DNA of 64,000 bases, taken from positions 57,901 to 121,900 of the forward strand of contig JAYUWK010000053.1 in NCBI GenBank assembly GCA_043753895.1, given 5' to 3'. Below the pieces are notes generated by a model. The model was not told the origin of the DNA. It did no database searches and was given only the letters and a program-made list of their open reading frames with translations. The position numbers and the translations under genes were made by a program. This DNA is from WLMZ01 sp043753895. Its GTDB lineage: Bacteria; Actinomycetota; Acidimicrobiia; Acidimicrobiales; Ilumatobacteraceae. Shown here piece by piece: positions 52,751 to 60,054 of this stretch. Numbering within the stretch: position 1 is the first letter of the stretch; each line of letters begins with the position of its first letter.

Positions 52751-53056
52751 TGCCAGGTCCCTTCGTTAGGCAAACGGTACGAGAGACTTTCGCATCCAGT
52801 TGTCACCACGCACCACCCGGGTAGGTTGCCCGCTCTGGCGCTGTTATGCAAGTCCTTCATGCGGCTGTCTTGAATCTACGAGTCGCCAATGGCCGGTATG
52901 AGAATCGGTGGTTCCCCCCACCGTTGGCGCTCATAGCGTCCGTCGTTGTCGCCGCACTGTGGCTGACCCATCTCGCGCGATTGCGTCGCTCTACGGGCAA
53001 CAGAGAGGCGCTAAATGACGTTGCATCGAGTTCGGCACGTCGCCCCGTCAACATGC
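52751..53056. other. 306-bp stretch with no supported gene
   Basis: The only sizeable frame is an 85-codon rightward one at 52846-53103 that runs into the 3' end of the second integrase; it has one hydrophobic stretch, no ribosome site and no recognisable family. The stretch probably holds the leftward promoter of the Pr6Pr gene. Confidence 0.5.
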
Positions 53057-53944
53057 TCATGATGCCGCCGATGCTGAGCGTCGGGCTGCCAGCTCATCCG
53101 TGACGCCAGGGCGACCGCCGCCGGCGATCTGAGATACCACTTCGGCTCCGTCTGTCGGTGTCCATGAGATGTAGCCCATCGTGGTCTGGGTAGAGCCGTG
53201 GCCCATCAGACCGCCAACGAGCACCACGTTTCCGTTGGACCATCGTGCGGCCTCGGTCCCGAAGTAATGGCGGAGTTGGTGAGCGGTGATGCGTTGGCCT
53301 TCCGCTGCAACGGTAAGTGCCCTGCTGACCCTGATACCGACCGACGATGCCGGGATGTGGTCGCGGTCGGATCGGCGTGATGGGAACAACCAGCCCGACC
53401 GAACATTGCGCAGCCTCTCCACGAGCACCGGGTGAAGTGGCACGATGCGATCCTTGCCGCCCTTGCCTTGACGGACCATGAGCAGCGGGGGTTCATGCTC
53501 GATGTGGATGTCCTCAGATGCCACGGCCGCGATCTCTGCAATACGCAGGCCGGCCAGCGAGCCGAGCAGGATCATCAGTTGCACCGACCCGTCCGACATC
53601 GCAACCGCTGTGGCGATCACTGACGCGCGTACCGGCTTCGGGAGATGCTTCGGCCGTCTCGGTGCGTCAGTCATCACCATCGGGTCGACGTCGAGGAGTG
53701 CCCGGCGTACCGCCCAGCGGTAGAACGACTTCAAATCCGAATAGTACGCCTTACGCGTGCCATCGGACACCAACTTGGCCAACCACTCATCGATGTCACC
53801 GCCCTGTACCGCAGTGACCGACCGGGGCGTCATGAACGCAGCGAACCGTCGCAGGCTGGCCGTGCGCCGCCGACGTGTGCAAAGCGACAACCCACGACCG
53901 GCCTGGTACATGTCGAACGCGTCGAACAGTTCCTGATCGGTCAC
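53057..53944 (-). CDS. second tyrosine recombinase (XerC/D-size)
   Basis: It is 295 aa. A SAM-like N-domain (DEWLAKLVSDGTRKAYYSDLKSFYRWAVRR in parts: KAYYSDLKSFYRWAV) precedes the catalytic domain with GSLAGLRIAEIAAV (first Arg), VRQGKGGKDRIVPLHP (Lys hairpin), ITAHQLRHYFGTEAAR (HxxR) and LMGHGSTQTTMGYIS (His and Tyr). It is smaller than the left-end integrase and sits 2.2 kb inside attR. It may resolve multimers or belong to a second, nested element. Overlaps the next gene (ATGA). Confidence 0.93.
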   Translation of the reverse strand: MTDQELFDAFDMYQAGRGLSLCTRRRRTASLRRFAAFMTPRSVTAVQGGDIDEWLAKLVSDGTRKAYYSDLKSFYRWAVRRALLDVDPMVMTDAPRRPKHLPKPVRASVIATAVAMSDGSVQLMILLGSLAGLRIAEIAAVASEDIHIEHEPPLLMVRQGKGGKDRIVPLHPVLVERLRNVRSGWLFPSRRSDRDHIPASSVGIRVSRALTVAAEGQRITAHQLRHYFGTEAARWSNGNVVLVGGLMGHGSTQTTMGYISWTPTDGAEVVSQIAGGGRPGVTDELAARRSASAAS

Positions 53945-54453
53945 GATGCCACCGTCGCTACCGAAGCAATGCCACGGCGAGCCAAAGTCTCCGCCACGCG
54001 CAACCGGCGGTCGACCAGGTCTGAGGCGACCATCTCTGCCGCATCCTCGGCGCTGAACACACCATCGGCCACGAACCTGGCATTGCGCACCTCGTCGGCT
54101 GCTAACTGCTCCGGGTCGAGGTCGTCGAACAGCATCCCGACGTCACCCGACGAGTCGAACAGGTCGGACACCATCCGGTTGAGCGTGTCATCAAGTTCCC
54201 AGCAGCCACCATGCTCGGCGCCGGACTGCACGACCTGCGCGGCCATGTAGTCGCCGTCAGCCACGTACCTGCGCACCGTGTCGAACTGGCCGTCTGCCAT
54301 TGCCTCGATCATCGGCTGCACGAGCGCCCCGTAGTGCTCACGGATCGTGTCAAGCACCGACAGCAGCCGTTCGGTCAACTCGACCGCCACCGCTGACGGT
54401 GCGGGCCTCACGTAAGGCACCGTGGTGGATGTGTGGTTCTTTGTGTGGCTCAT
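53941..54453 (-). CDS. acidic element protein co-transcribed with the second recombinase
   Basis: It is 170 aa from the ATG at 54453, chosen for its strong GGAGGAAT ribosome site. It is acidic and helical (LLSVLDTIREHYGALVQPMIEAM, MVSDLFDSSGDVGMLFDDLDPEQL, AEDAAEMVASDLVDRRL). No family recognised. Operon position before the recombinase suggests an accessory or control role. Confidence 0.65.
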   Translation of the reverse strand: MSHTKNHTSTTVPYVRPAPSAVAVELTERLLSVLDTIREHYGALVQPMIEAMADGQFDTVRRYVADGDYMAAQVVQSGAEHGGCWELDDTLNRMVSDLFDSSGDVGMLFDDLDPEQLAADEVRNARFVADGVFSAEDAAEMVASDLVDRRLRVAETLARRGIASVATVAS

Positions 54454-54467
54454 TGCTATTCCTCCAT

Positions 54468-54515
54468 TGTTGTGAATGGACAACATCCTTACTCGCAATG
54501 TTGCGAATAGTCAAC
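54468..54515. promoter_or_regulatory. paired operator TGTTGyGAATrGwCAAC in a divergent promoter
   Basis: Two copies at 54468-54484 and 54499-54515 match at 14 of 17 positions; each is an interrupted palindrome GTTG...CAAC. Their spacing is 31 bases, close to three helical turns. They lie between the divergent starts of the 170-aa gene (54453) and the HTH gene (54530), so the HTH protein is the obvious binder. Confidence 0.6.
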
Positions 54516-54529
54516 TACGATTCTCGGCC

Positions 54530-54739
54530 GTGGCACCAAAGATCGACCCCGACGACCTCATCGACTCCGCCGAAGTCGCAGCGATCCTCAACCTCGAAAA
54601 CCGCAACGCCGTCTCGGTTTACCGCCAGCGATACAACGACTTTCCCGCCCCAGCGATCGAGAAGGGCCGATGCGTCCTTTGGGCTCGCGATGCGGTCGTG
54701 GCCTGGGCAACAGATCACCCGCCTCGCCAACGAGCCTGA
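54530..54739 (+). CDS. AlpA-like helix-turn-helix regulator
   Basis: It is 69 aa from the GTG at 54530; an upstream ATG at 54476 would place the operator inside the gene. The winged helix reads LIDSAEVAAILNLENRNAVSVY, then YNDFPAPAIEKGRCVLWARDAVVAW; this is the AlpA/excisionase pattern. It is divergent from the second recombinase operon and probably controls it. Confidence 0.75.
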   Translation: MAPKIDPDDLIDSAEVAAILNLENRNAVSVYRQRYNDFPAPAIEKGRCVLWARDAVVAWATDHPPRQRA

Positions 54740-54781
54740 ACACCCCCGGCCATAATCTCAGCCAGGCCCCCTGCAAGTGTT

Positions 54782-54815
54782 CGCGACTCTGTGCGCGCAT
54801 AAGCACAGAGTCGCG
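54782..54815. terminator. perfect 13-bp stem hairpin between convergent genes
   Basis: CGCGACTCTGTGC, an 8-base loop, then GCACAGAGTCGCG. It lies between the HTH gene (rightward) and the DUF2510 gene (leftward). No T-run follows on either side, so it is either a hairpin-only bidirectional terminator or a protein-binding palindrome. Confidence 0.5.
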
Positions 54816-54941
54816 CCAGAGTCCACCGATCAACCGCTCGAGCCGCTCTTGTGGCAACCAGAGGCCAACCCACGGCCACTACCGGGTAGGGGAGGCCGAC
54901 TTTCCGCGGGCGATGACCTCATGTCACCTGAGCGTTGCCGC

Positions 54942-55541
54942 TCATCGCAGGGCCGCATCTTTCCTGGCGACGACTAGACACCCAGCGCAAATAGCGAAGC
55001 CAGCCAGACACGCGTACAGCCCATAGCCAACCGACGCTCGCGCGTATTCGGAATTAACCGACGAGACCTTGCTACCGACATTCACGAAGTCATAGATGGC
55101 AACTCCGAGGCCCACCAACGCAGCGACAAGGGCGGCGAGCACCTGTCGATTGTCGCGCGTGGTGAGGCCGAGGTATCCCAACAGGCCCGCAGCCAAAGCC
55201 GCTCCGGCCGTAATCTTCCCGTCACCGGCATCGAACCCGCCGACATCGATGCTACCGAAGGCCGAGATCACGCTTACCCACGGCAGGAATGACCCTGCAA
55301 GCGCCACAGCCGCACCGACGAGAGCACCCACCCCAATCTGCGGTAGTGCGGCACGTGCCGCGACGGGCGGCAAGACCAGCGATGGCGTAGGTGTTTCGCG
55401 TAGTGCGTCGAAGCTGGTCGGTGGGGGAAGTGGGGGGCCAGCCGGCGCAGTGTGCACCGTCCAGTGTTCGCCGTCCCAATAACGAATCTGACCTGCCACG
55501 GTGTCGGGATACCAGCCGGCCGGCGTGGGATTCGGTGTCAT
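54942..55541 (-). CDS. DUF2510-domain membrane protein
   Basis: It is 199 aa from the ATG at 55541. The N-terminal DUF2510 motif is PAGWYPDTVAGQIRYWDGEHWTVH (split as PAGWYPDTVAGQ and RYWDGEHWT). After a Pro-rich linker come four membrane segments (IGVGALVGAAVALAGSFLP, AALAAGLLGYLGL, VLAALVAALVGLGVAI, GLYACLAGFAICAGCLV). The domain is common in actinobacterial membrane proteins with unknown role; here it is element cargo. Confidence 0.8.
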   Translation of the reverse strand: MTPNPTPAGWYPDTVAGQIRYWDGEHWTVHTAPAGPPLPPPTSFDALRETPTPSLVLPPVAARAALPQIGVGALVGAAVALAGSFLPWVSVISAFGSIDVGGFDAGDGKITAGAALAAGLLGYLGLTTRDNRQVLAALVAALVGLGVAIYDFVNVGSKVSSVNSEYARASVGYGLYACLAGFAICAGCLVVARKDAALR

Positions 55542-55594
55542 GGGAAATACTACCCCGCACACAGAACGTCTCCGAGCGGGAGTGCAAGCTTGCC

Positions 55595-55801
55595 ATGGCT
55601 ACCGTTACCCAGATGACGCCCGACGAATATGCGAAGCGTGCACGACTGCAGGCTCGCCGCATCCTCCGCGATGAGGCCGCACTCCGCAGCTACATCGCGG
55701 ATGGCTGGCCGCTCTGGAAGATCGCCGAGCGCCACGGCCTCAAACCGTTCGAGGTGAACCGGGCGCTGGCGAAGTTCGGCATCGAGGTGCCGGACGGCTA
55801 G
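55595..55801 (+). CDS. small HTH-like protein near the right end of the element
   Basis: It is 68 aa: MTPDEYAKRARLQARRIL, then WPLWKIAERHGLKPFEVNRALAKFG, which looks like a helix-turn-helix. The stop codon shares bases with the stop of the convergent gene. The RHGLKPFEV peptide is repeated in that gene on the other strand. Confidence 0.55.
   Translation: MATVTQMTPDEYAKRARLQARRILRDEAALRSYIADGWPLWKIAERHGLKPFEVNRALAKFGIEVPDG
55733..55757 (+). repeat. 25-bp perfect inverted repeat, left copy
   Basis: The sequence starting CACGGCCTCAAACC is present as its exact reverse complement at 55899-55923, 141 bases away. Both copies are translated in the sense of their gene as HGLKPFEV. Confidence 0.9.
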
Positions 55802-55992
55802 CCGCGGCCGTCGTCACTCGCGCGCGCTGCGACGCTCGCAAGCCGCGCGGCCAGCTCGGCCCTCACAACCGCAGGGGTCGGCTTCGACCGAACCGGCGTC
55901 ACCTCGAACGGTTTGAGGCCGTGACGAATCCACTCGGTGATCGCCTCGTTAGCAGCCCTCGCAGCCGCCACCGGATCATCCACGTCGCTCAT
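55798..55992 (-). CDS. small protein sharing the HGLKPFEV motif with its convergent neighbour
   Basis: It is 64 aa from the ATG at 55992: VAAARAANEAITEWIRHGLKPFEV in parts (ANEAITEWIRHGLKPFEV), then AVVRAELAARLASVAARA. The motif is encoded by the right copy of the 25-bp inverted repeat. No family recognised. Confidence 0.45.
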   Translation of the reverse strand: MSDVDDPVAAARAANEAITEWIRHGLKPFEVTPVRSKPTPAVVRAELAARLASVAARASDDGRG

Positions 55993-56055
55993 CGGGTGCA
56001 GATGGTAGTGGTTGGCGCTGAGTCGGCGGGTCGATGAAATCCGGCCACCATTCGC

Positions 56056-56072
56056 GACACGAAAAAGACACA
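56056..56072 (+). repeat. 17-bp end repeat, putative integrase arm-type site (right)
   Basis: GACACGAAAAAGACACA, identical and in the same orientation as 42539-42555. Confidence 0.5.
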
Positions 56073-56178
56073 GAATGTCGGGAAACCCTGCAAAGTGGTG
56101 AGAACTGTTGAGACATGAAACCGCAGGTAGACGACCATTTCGGCACATCACCGCAGGTCACAGCGACCCCCTTGTCAC

Positions 56179-56198
56179 TTCCAGCCGAACTGGCCGAG
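56179..56198 (+). other. attR core with displaced host patA 3' end
   Basis: It is identical to 42455-42474. The following bases to 56220 encode the same C-terminal peptide SDPGYGD and a TGA stop, differing from the left copy only at third codon positions. This is the original chromosomal end of patA. Confidence 0.85.
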
Positions 56199-56253
56199 CG
56201 ACCCCGGGTACGGCGACTGATCGCTTGCTTCGGGAGGGCGGATCGTCGGGCCC

Positions 56254-56259
56254 TATGAT
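56254..56259 (+). promoter_or_regulatory. putative -10 element (TATGAT) of a leaderless transcript
   Basis: TATGAT ends 6 bases before the GTG start at 56266, with no ribosome binding site. Confidence 0.45.
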
Positions 56260-56265
56260 CGGATC

Positions 56266-56589
56266 GTGATCTTCATTACCGCCAAGTTCCGTGTCCTTCC
56301 CGACCACGCTGACCATTGGGCCGAGATCACCCAGGACTTCACCCAGGCAACCCGGGATGAGTCGGGCAACCTGTGGTTCGATTGGTCGCGTAGCCTCGAT
56401 GACCCCACTGAGTACGTGCTCGTCGAAGCCTTCCGCGACGGCGCCGCAGGAGCAACGCACGTGCAGTCCGATCACTTCAAGACGGCGATCGCTGCACTTC
56501 CCAAGTACCTCGTCGAGACACCGCGCATCATCAGTCAGATGATTGACCAAAACGACTGGTCTGAGCTCGGTGAGATGAAGGTCAGCTGA
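56266..56589 (+). CDS. antibiotic biosynthesis monooxygenase (ABM)-domain protein
   Basis: It is 107 aa of ferredoxin-like ABM fold: IFITAKFRVLPDHADHWAEIT, ATRDESGNLWFDWSRSLDDP, YVLVEAFRDGAAGATHVQSDHF. Such proteins act as small cofactor-free quinol monooxygenases (YgiN-like). It is the first chromosomal gene right of the element and so was probably downstream of patA before integration. Confidence 0.85.
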   Translation: MIFITAKFRVLPDHADHWAEITQDFTQATRDESGNLWFDWSRSLDDPTEYVLVEAFRDGAAGATHVQSDHFKTAIAALPKYLVETPRIISQMIDQNDWSELGEMKVS

Positions 56590-56725
56590 AACCTTTCGCA
56601 ACGAGGTCTACCGCTCGACAAAGAACAACGAGGCCGGCAACGCGACAGACGGTTGGGAATTTGGGTTCGAGGATCTGCCAGACTCGCGGCTGAGCGAATC
56701 GGCTCTGAGGGATGAGGGGATTTTC

Positions 56726-57112
56726 ATGTCCACGAATAAGGAAATTGTTGAGGGTGTGTATGCCAATTTTGCGTCGGGCGACGTACCGGCTGTGCTCGGT
56801 GCGATGGCTGAGAGCATCACATGGGCAGAGGCCGATGGCTTCCCGCTTGCGGGCACGTACGTCGGCTCTCAGGCAGTGTTGGAAGGCGTGTTCATGCGTC
56901 TGGGTGAGGTCGGCGATGAGTTCGCGGCTGTGCCGGAGCAGATCATCGCCGAGGGTGACACCGTCGTTGCTCTGGGCAACTACACCTGGAAGCACAAAAC
57001 CTCTGGAGCACCCGCCACGGTGAAGATGGTCCATGTCTGGACCGTGGCCGATGGAAAGCTCGCAACGTTCCAACAGCACGTCGATACCGTCAGGGTGCGC
57101 GAACTCAGTTGA
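56726..57112 (+). CDS. SnoaL-like (NTF2-fold) protein
   Basis: It is 128 aa: NKEIVEGVYANFASGDVPAVL, ITWAEADGFPLAGTYVG, VFMRLGEVGDEF, HVWTVADGKLATFQQHVDT. It is the typical NTF2-like cone fold of the SnoaL/ketosteroid-isomerase-like group; catalysis unknown. A GAGGGG ribosome site precedes the ATG. Confidence 0.85.
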   Translation: MSTNKEIVEGVYANFASGDVPAVLGAMAESITWAEADGFPLAGTYVGSQAVLEGVFMRLGEVGDEFAAVPEQIIAEGDTVVALGNYTWKHKTSGAPATVKMVHVWTVADGKLATFQQHVDTVRVRELS

Positions 57113-57188
57113 TGAACACCGGCGATTCGCCTTCGTTACTTGCAGGCGACGCAACCCGCCTGATGTCCGGGTTATCTACAGGTCGGAG

Positions 57189-58472
57189 CTATCTGGCGGC
57201 CGCCGCTTTGAGGGGGAGCACGATGGGTCCGCGCAAGGCGAAGGATCGCTTCCAGGTCGTTCGATCGAGGCTGATGGTGTAGTCGCCCAGCGCATCGAGC
57301 AGTCGGGGGACGGTGTGACGCATCTCCATCCGAGCCAGTGCAGCACCGAGACAATGGTGGACCCCGAAGCCGAAGGAGATCGGCCGAGGATCCGGCCGTT
57401 CGAGTCGGAGCTCGTCCGCGTCGGTCCAGCGACGCTTGTCGCGATTCGCTGCGCCAATCATCAGTCCGATGTTGTCGCCCTTTCGTATTGTGGCACCACC
57501 AACGCGGAAGTCGGCGGTCGCCTGTCGGCCGCTGACTTGTGCGGGCGAGTCGAAGCGCAGCAGCTCCTCGACTGCATTGTCGATGAGACCCGGAGCGTTA
57601 CGAAGGAGCGTGCGCTGTTCCGGATGACACCCAAGTGCGACAAGGGCGTTGCCGAGCAGCCCGGTGACGGTCTCGTGTCCGGCGAAGAGCAGAAAGACGA
57701 TCATGCTGACGATCTCGTCGTCGTCGAGTGCGTGCTCGTCGTCGCTGCCCGCTAGCGCAGAGATCAGATCGTGACCCGGTTCACGGCGGCGTTGAGCGAT
57801 GACCGCCCGGAAGTAGGTGTCGAGCTCATCGAAGCGTTCGCTCATCGATGTTGGGTCGAATGGGGTCAGGGGCTCGAGCATCCCTCCGATTTCCCTCGAA
57901 GCACTCAGGAGCCACGGTCGCCGATCGCCGGGCAGCCCGAGCAGTGTCGCGATTGCCTCGATCGGCAGTCTGCTCGTGAATGCCTCGACAATGTCGATCT
58001 CGCGAGTCGTGTCCAGCGTGCTCAGCAAGTCGTCGATAACCCGCTCGACCAATGGCTCGTATAGCGCGATCTGGTGTGGGGTAAATGCCCTGCTCACCGC
58101 GAAACGCAAGCGGGTGTGGTTCGGCGCGTCGTTGGCGAGCAGCCATCGGGAGAAGTTCGATCGAGCGAGAACCGACAGCCTGCGGTAGCGCGCCGTCGAC
58201 ATGAGCAGCTGGCCAACCGGGGCCGTTGCGGTGTGCGGTGAACGCAAGATCTCCTGCACTTCGTCATAGCCGAAGATGAACCACTGGCGATACAGCCGAC
58301 CGTACGCGACCGGCCCGTCCGAGCGCATCCGGTCGTACATCGGATACGGCCAGGAGAAACGTTCCTCAGCGAACGGGTTCCCCCATTTGGTGAACCGGAA
58401 CAAGGCGTTCGACAGCGCCGGGCGGCGTCCAACCGCAGCAACACTCGACATCGCCACTTGCTCGATACCCAC
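57189..58472 (-). CDS. cytochrome P450
   Basis: Soluble haem monooxygenase, 427 aa, with a GTG start 7 bases after GGAG. The I-helix is FLLFAGHETVTGLLG, the K-helix EELLRFDSP (ExxR), and the haem loop ISFGFGVHHCLGAALARME with the axial Cys. NDAPNHTRLRFAVSRAFTP is the C-helix region. Needs ferredoxin partners not encoded here. Substrate unknown. Confidence 0.95.
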   Translation of the reverse strand: MGIEQVAMSSVAAVGRRPALSNALFRFTKWGNPFAEERFSWPYPMYDRMRSDGPVAYGRLYRQWFIFGYDEVQEILRSPHTATAPVGQLLMSTARYRRLSVLARSNFSRWLLANDAPNHTRLRFAVSRAFTPHQIALYEPLVERVIDDLLSTLDTTREIDIVEAFTSRLPIEAIATLLGLPGDRRPWLLSASREIGGMLEPLTPFDPTSMSERFDELDTYFRAVIAQRRREPGHDLISALAGSDDEHALDDDEIVSMIVFLLFAGHETVTGLLGNALVALGCHPEQRTLLRNAPGLIDNAVEELLRFDSPAQVSGRQATADFRVGGATIRKGDNIGLMIGAANRDKRRWTDADELRLERPDPRPISFGFGVHHCLGAALARMEMRHTVPRLLDALGDYTISLDRTTWKRSFALRGPIVLPLKAAAAR

Positions 58473-58593
58473 TTGACGCTCCGTTTCGCAGAGACGCAGA
58501 TTGCCCTTGATTGAGGCTGGAATGCAAGCGCGTCCGCGACAACAGAACGTTCAGTTTCAAGCGGAAGGTCCGGAGTCTCTCCCGGATCAGCAC

Positions 58594-59235
58594 TTACGTG
58601 CCGGGCGTTGTGTCCAGGTTCAGCTCTACGAGAACCTTGCGGACGAGCCGCACTGCGTGGAACGCGATGACCGCCGAGACCAGAAGGGCAACAGACGGAT
58701 CCATCCAGTACGTGCCGCCCGTCGCGAGAATGACCGCTCCTACGACGGCGACGGCACCGGCGGCAACGGAGTCCGCCGCGGTGTCGAGCAGGACGGCGTG
58801 CATGTTGAGGTTCCCTCCTTCATCCTCCTCCTCGTCGTCGTCGCCCCTCAGGATCAGCGCGCCAACCAACATGAAGACGGCAGCAACTCCACCGACTACC
58901 AACACAGGCAACCCATGAACCTCATGAGTTCCGGAAAGGAGTCGCCGAAAGGACGCCACGATCACAATGACGGAGAGTACGAGCAGCCAACCGGCGTTCA
59001 CCAGTGCGGCCCACGTCGTTGCCCGTGGGTAACCGTACGGGCGCGCTGGCGTCGCCGGCCGGGTCGATAATCGTATTGCGACGAGCGACACGCCGATGGC
59101 GCCAGCATCAGCGAGGTAGTCCGCTCCCGCCGCCAAGACCCCGATTGAGTGCGCCGCGATTCCCACGAGGACTAACGCGACGATCAGGACGAGGTTGAGC
59201 ACCAGTACGAGCGAGAGTCTTTTGGTGCGGCTCAT
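58594..59235 (-). CDS. cation diffusion facilitator (CDF) family transporter
   Basis: It is 213 aa with six membrane segments. The first metal site is on HSIGVLAAGADYLADAGAIG (Asp residues) and the second on MHAVLLDTAADS (HxxxD). GYPRATTWAALVNAG is the TM3 start. The cytoplasmic C-terminal domain of most CDF proteins is absent and a short acidic loop (RGDDDEEEDEGG) replaces the His-rich loop. Probably exports Zn or a similar divalent cation. Confidence 0.85.
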   Translation of the reverse strand: MSRTKRLSLVLVLNLVLIVALVLVGIAAHSIGVLAAGADYLADAGAIGVSLVAIRLSTRPATPARPYGYPRATTWAALVNAGWLLVLSVIVIVASFRRLLSGTHEVHGLPVLVVGGVAAVFMLVGALILRGDDDEEEDEGGNLNMHAVLLDTAADSVAAGAVAVVGAVILATGGTYWMDPSVALLVSAVIAFHAVRLVRKVLVELNLDTTPGT

Positions 59236-59374
59236 CGCGGCTCAGTATCCCCTCGCAGCCGTCCCACACGCAAACGCCGCTGTCGAATGGCCAGACCGAG
59301 ATGCCGTAGCCAGACTGGCTCCGCTCACGCATCTGCTGCGTGGCGCGACCTCTGAGAAGAAGGCGGGTGCGCGG

Positions 59375-59953
59375 CTACTTGCGATCGAAGTGCAGCGTGA
59401 CCGATGGTGTGCTGAACGTGAGGGCAAGATCCGGAGAGCCTCCACACGTGAAGTTCGCGTGGCCCGAGAATCCGAACGTGTCGGCGAGGCCCAGATCAGC
59501 GAGTGAGCCCGACCGTGTGATCGACATACCCCCGACGCTGCCCGTGAACGTACCGGTGCCGGTGATGTGACCAGCAGTGAAGTCGATTGAGTCGGGCGAG
59601 GTCTTGGTCCAGGAACCGTCGGCGTGGACAGTGGCGGTCAGGGTGCCATCGAGTGCGCCGAACGGCGATTGACCACTGACGGACAGGGCCTGCGAGCCGG
59701 TGAGCGTCCAGGCTGCGGCGGTGACATCGAGCACGAGCTGATCGCCGGCAAGCGTGGCAACGTGAGCCTGACCAAATGGGGTAGGCAGCACGACATCGAG
59801 TGCCTGGGCGCTGAACGCGTAGTGGCCTTCGGGACAGGGCGGTGGTGTTGCGTTGTCGGCGGCTTGCATAGGGAGCTGCGTGCACGAGGCGAGCAGCACG
59901 AGCGCGCCCAGAGCGCCGATAAGGCGGGCAACGGTAGGAAGCAGTGTTCTCAT
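59375..59953 (-). CDS. secreted lipoprotein of unknown function
   Basis: It is 192 aa from the ATG at 59953 with a GAGGAG ribosome site. The signal peptide MRTLLPTVARLIGALGALV ends in the lipobox LLASC. The mature part is beta-rich (LVLDVTAAAWTLTGSQALSV, LDGTLTATVHADGSWT, GTFTGSVGGMSIT) with two further cysteines (PPCPEG, FTCGGS) that may pair. No family recognised. Confidence 0.75.
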   Translation of the reverse strand: MRTLLPTVARLIGALGALVLLASCTQLPMQAADNATPPPCPEGHYAFSAQALDVVLPTPFGQAHVATLAGDQLVLDVTAAAWTLTGSQALSVSGQSPFGALDGTLTATVHADGSWTKTSPDSIDFTAGHITGTGTFTGSVGGMSITRSGSLADLGLADTFGFSGHANFTCGGSPDLALTFSTPSVTLHFDRK

Positions 59954-60054
59954 CGCGAACTCCTCGACGTGGTTGACACGCTCGTGTACTGCGATGCACC
60001 GAGCGTGAGACGACAATTAGTCTTGCACATCCGTGCAGGCGGCGCGTTGGTGAG

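Larger units (their letters stand above)
42455..56198. mobile_element. integrated 13.7-kb phage-satellite-like element in the 3' end of patA
   Basis: The boundaries are a 20-base exact direct repeat (42455-42474 and 56179-56198) lying in the patA 3' end. Inside are a tyrosine integrase next to the left end, an excisionase-like HTH gene, primase-polymerase, RecA-like ATPase, WhiB, HNH, possible small terminase, large terminase and major capsid protein in one rightward block. A second integrase module, a Pr6Pr membrane protein and a DUF2510 protein lie to the right. No portal, prohead protease, connector, tail, holin or lysin gene is visible. This content resembles capsid-encoding phage satellites rather than a prophage. 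Confidence 0.85.

Noticed and set aside
52846..53103. 85-codon rightward frame left of the second recombinase
   Set aside because: No ribosome site, overlaps the recombinase 3' end, and only one weak hydrophobic stretch; not enough support.
42455..56198. Interpretation as a complete prophage
   Set aside because: Portal, protease, connector, tail, holin and lysin genes are all absent, and most of the 13.7 kb is occupied by other genes.
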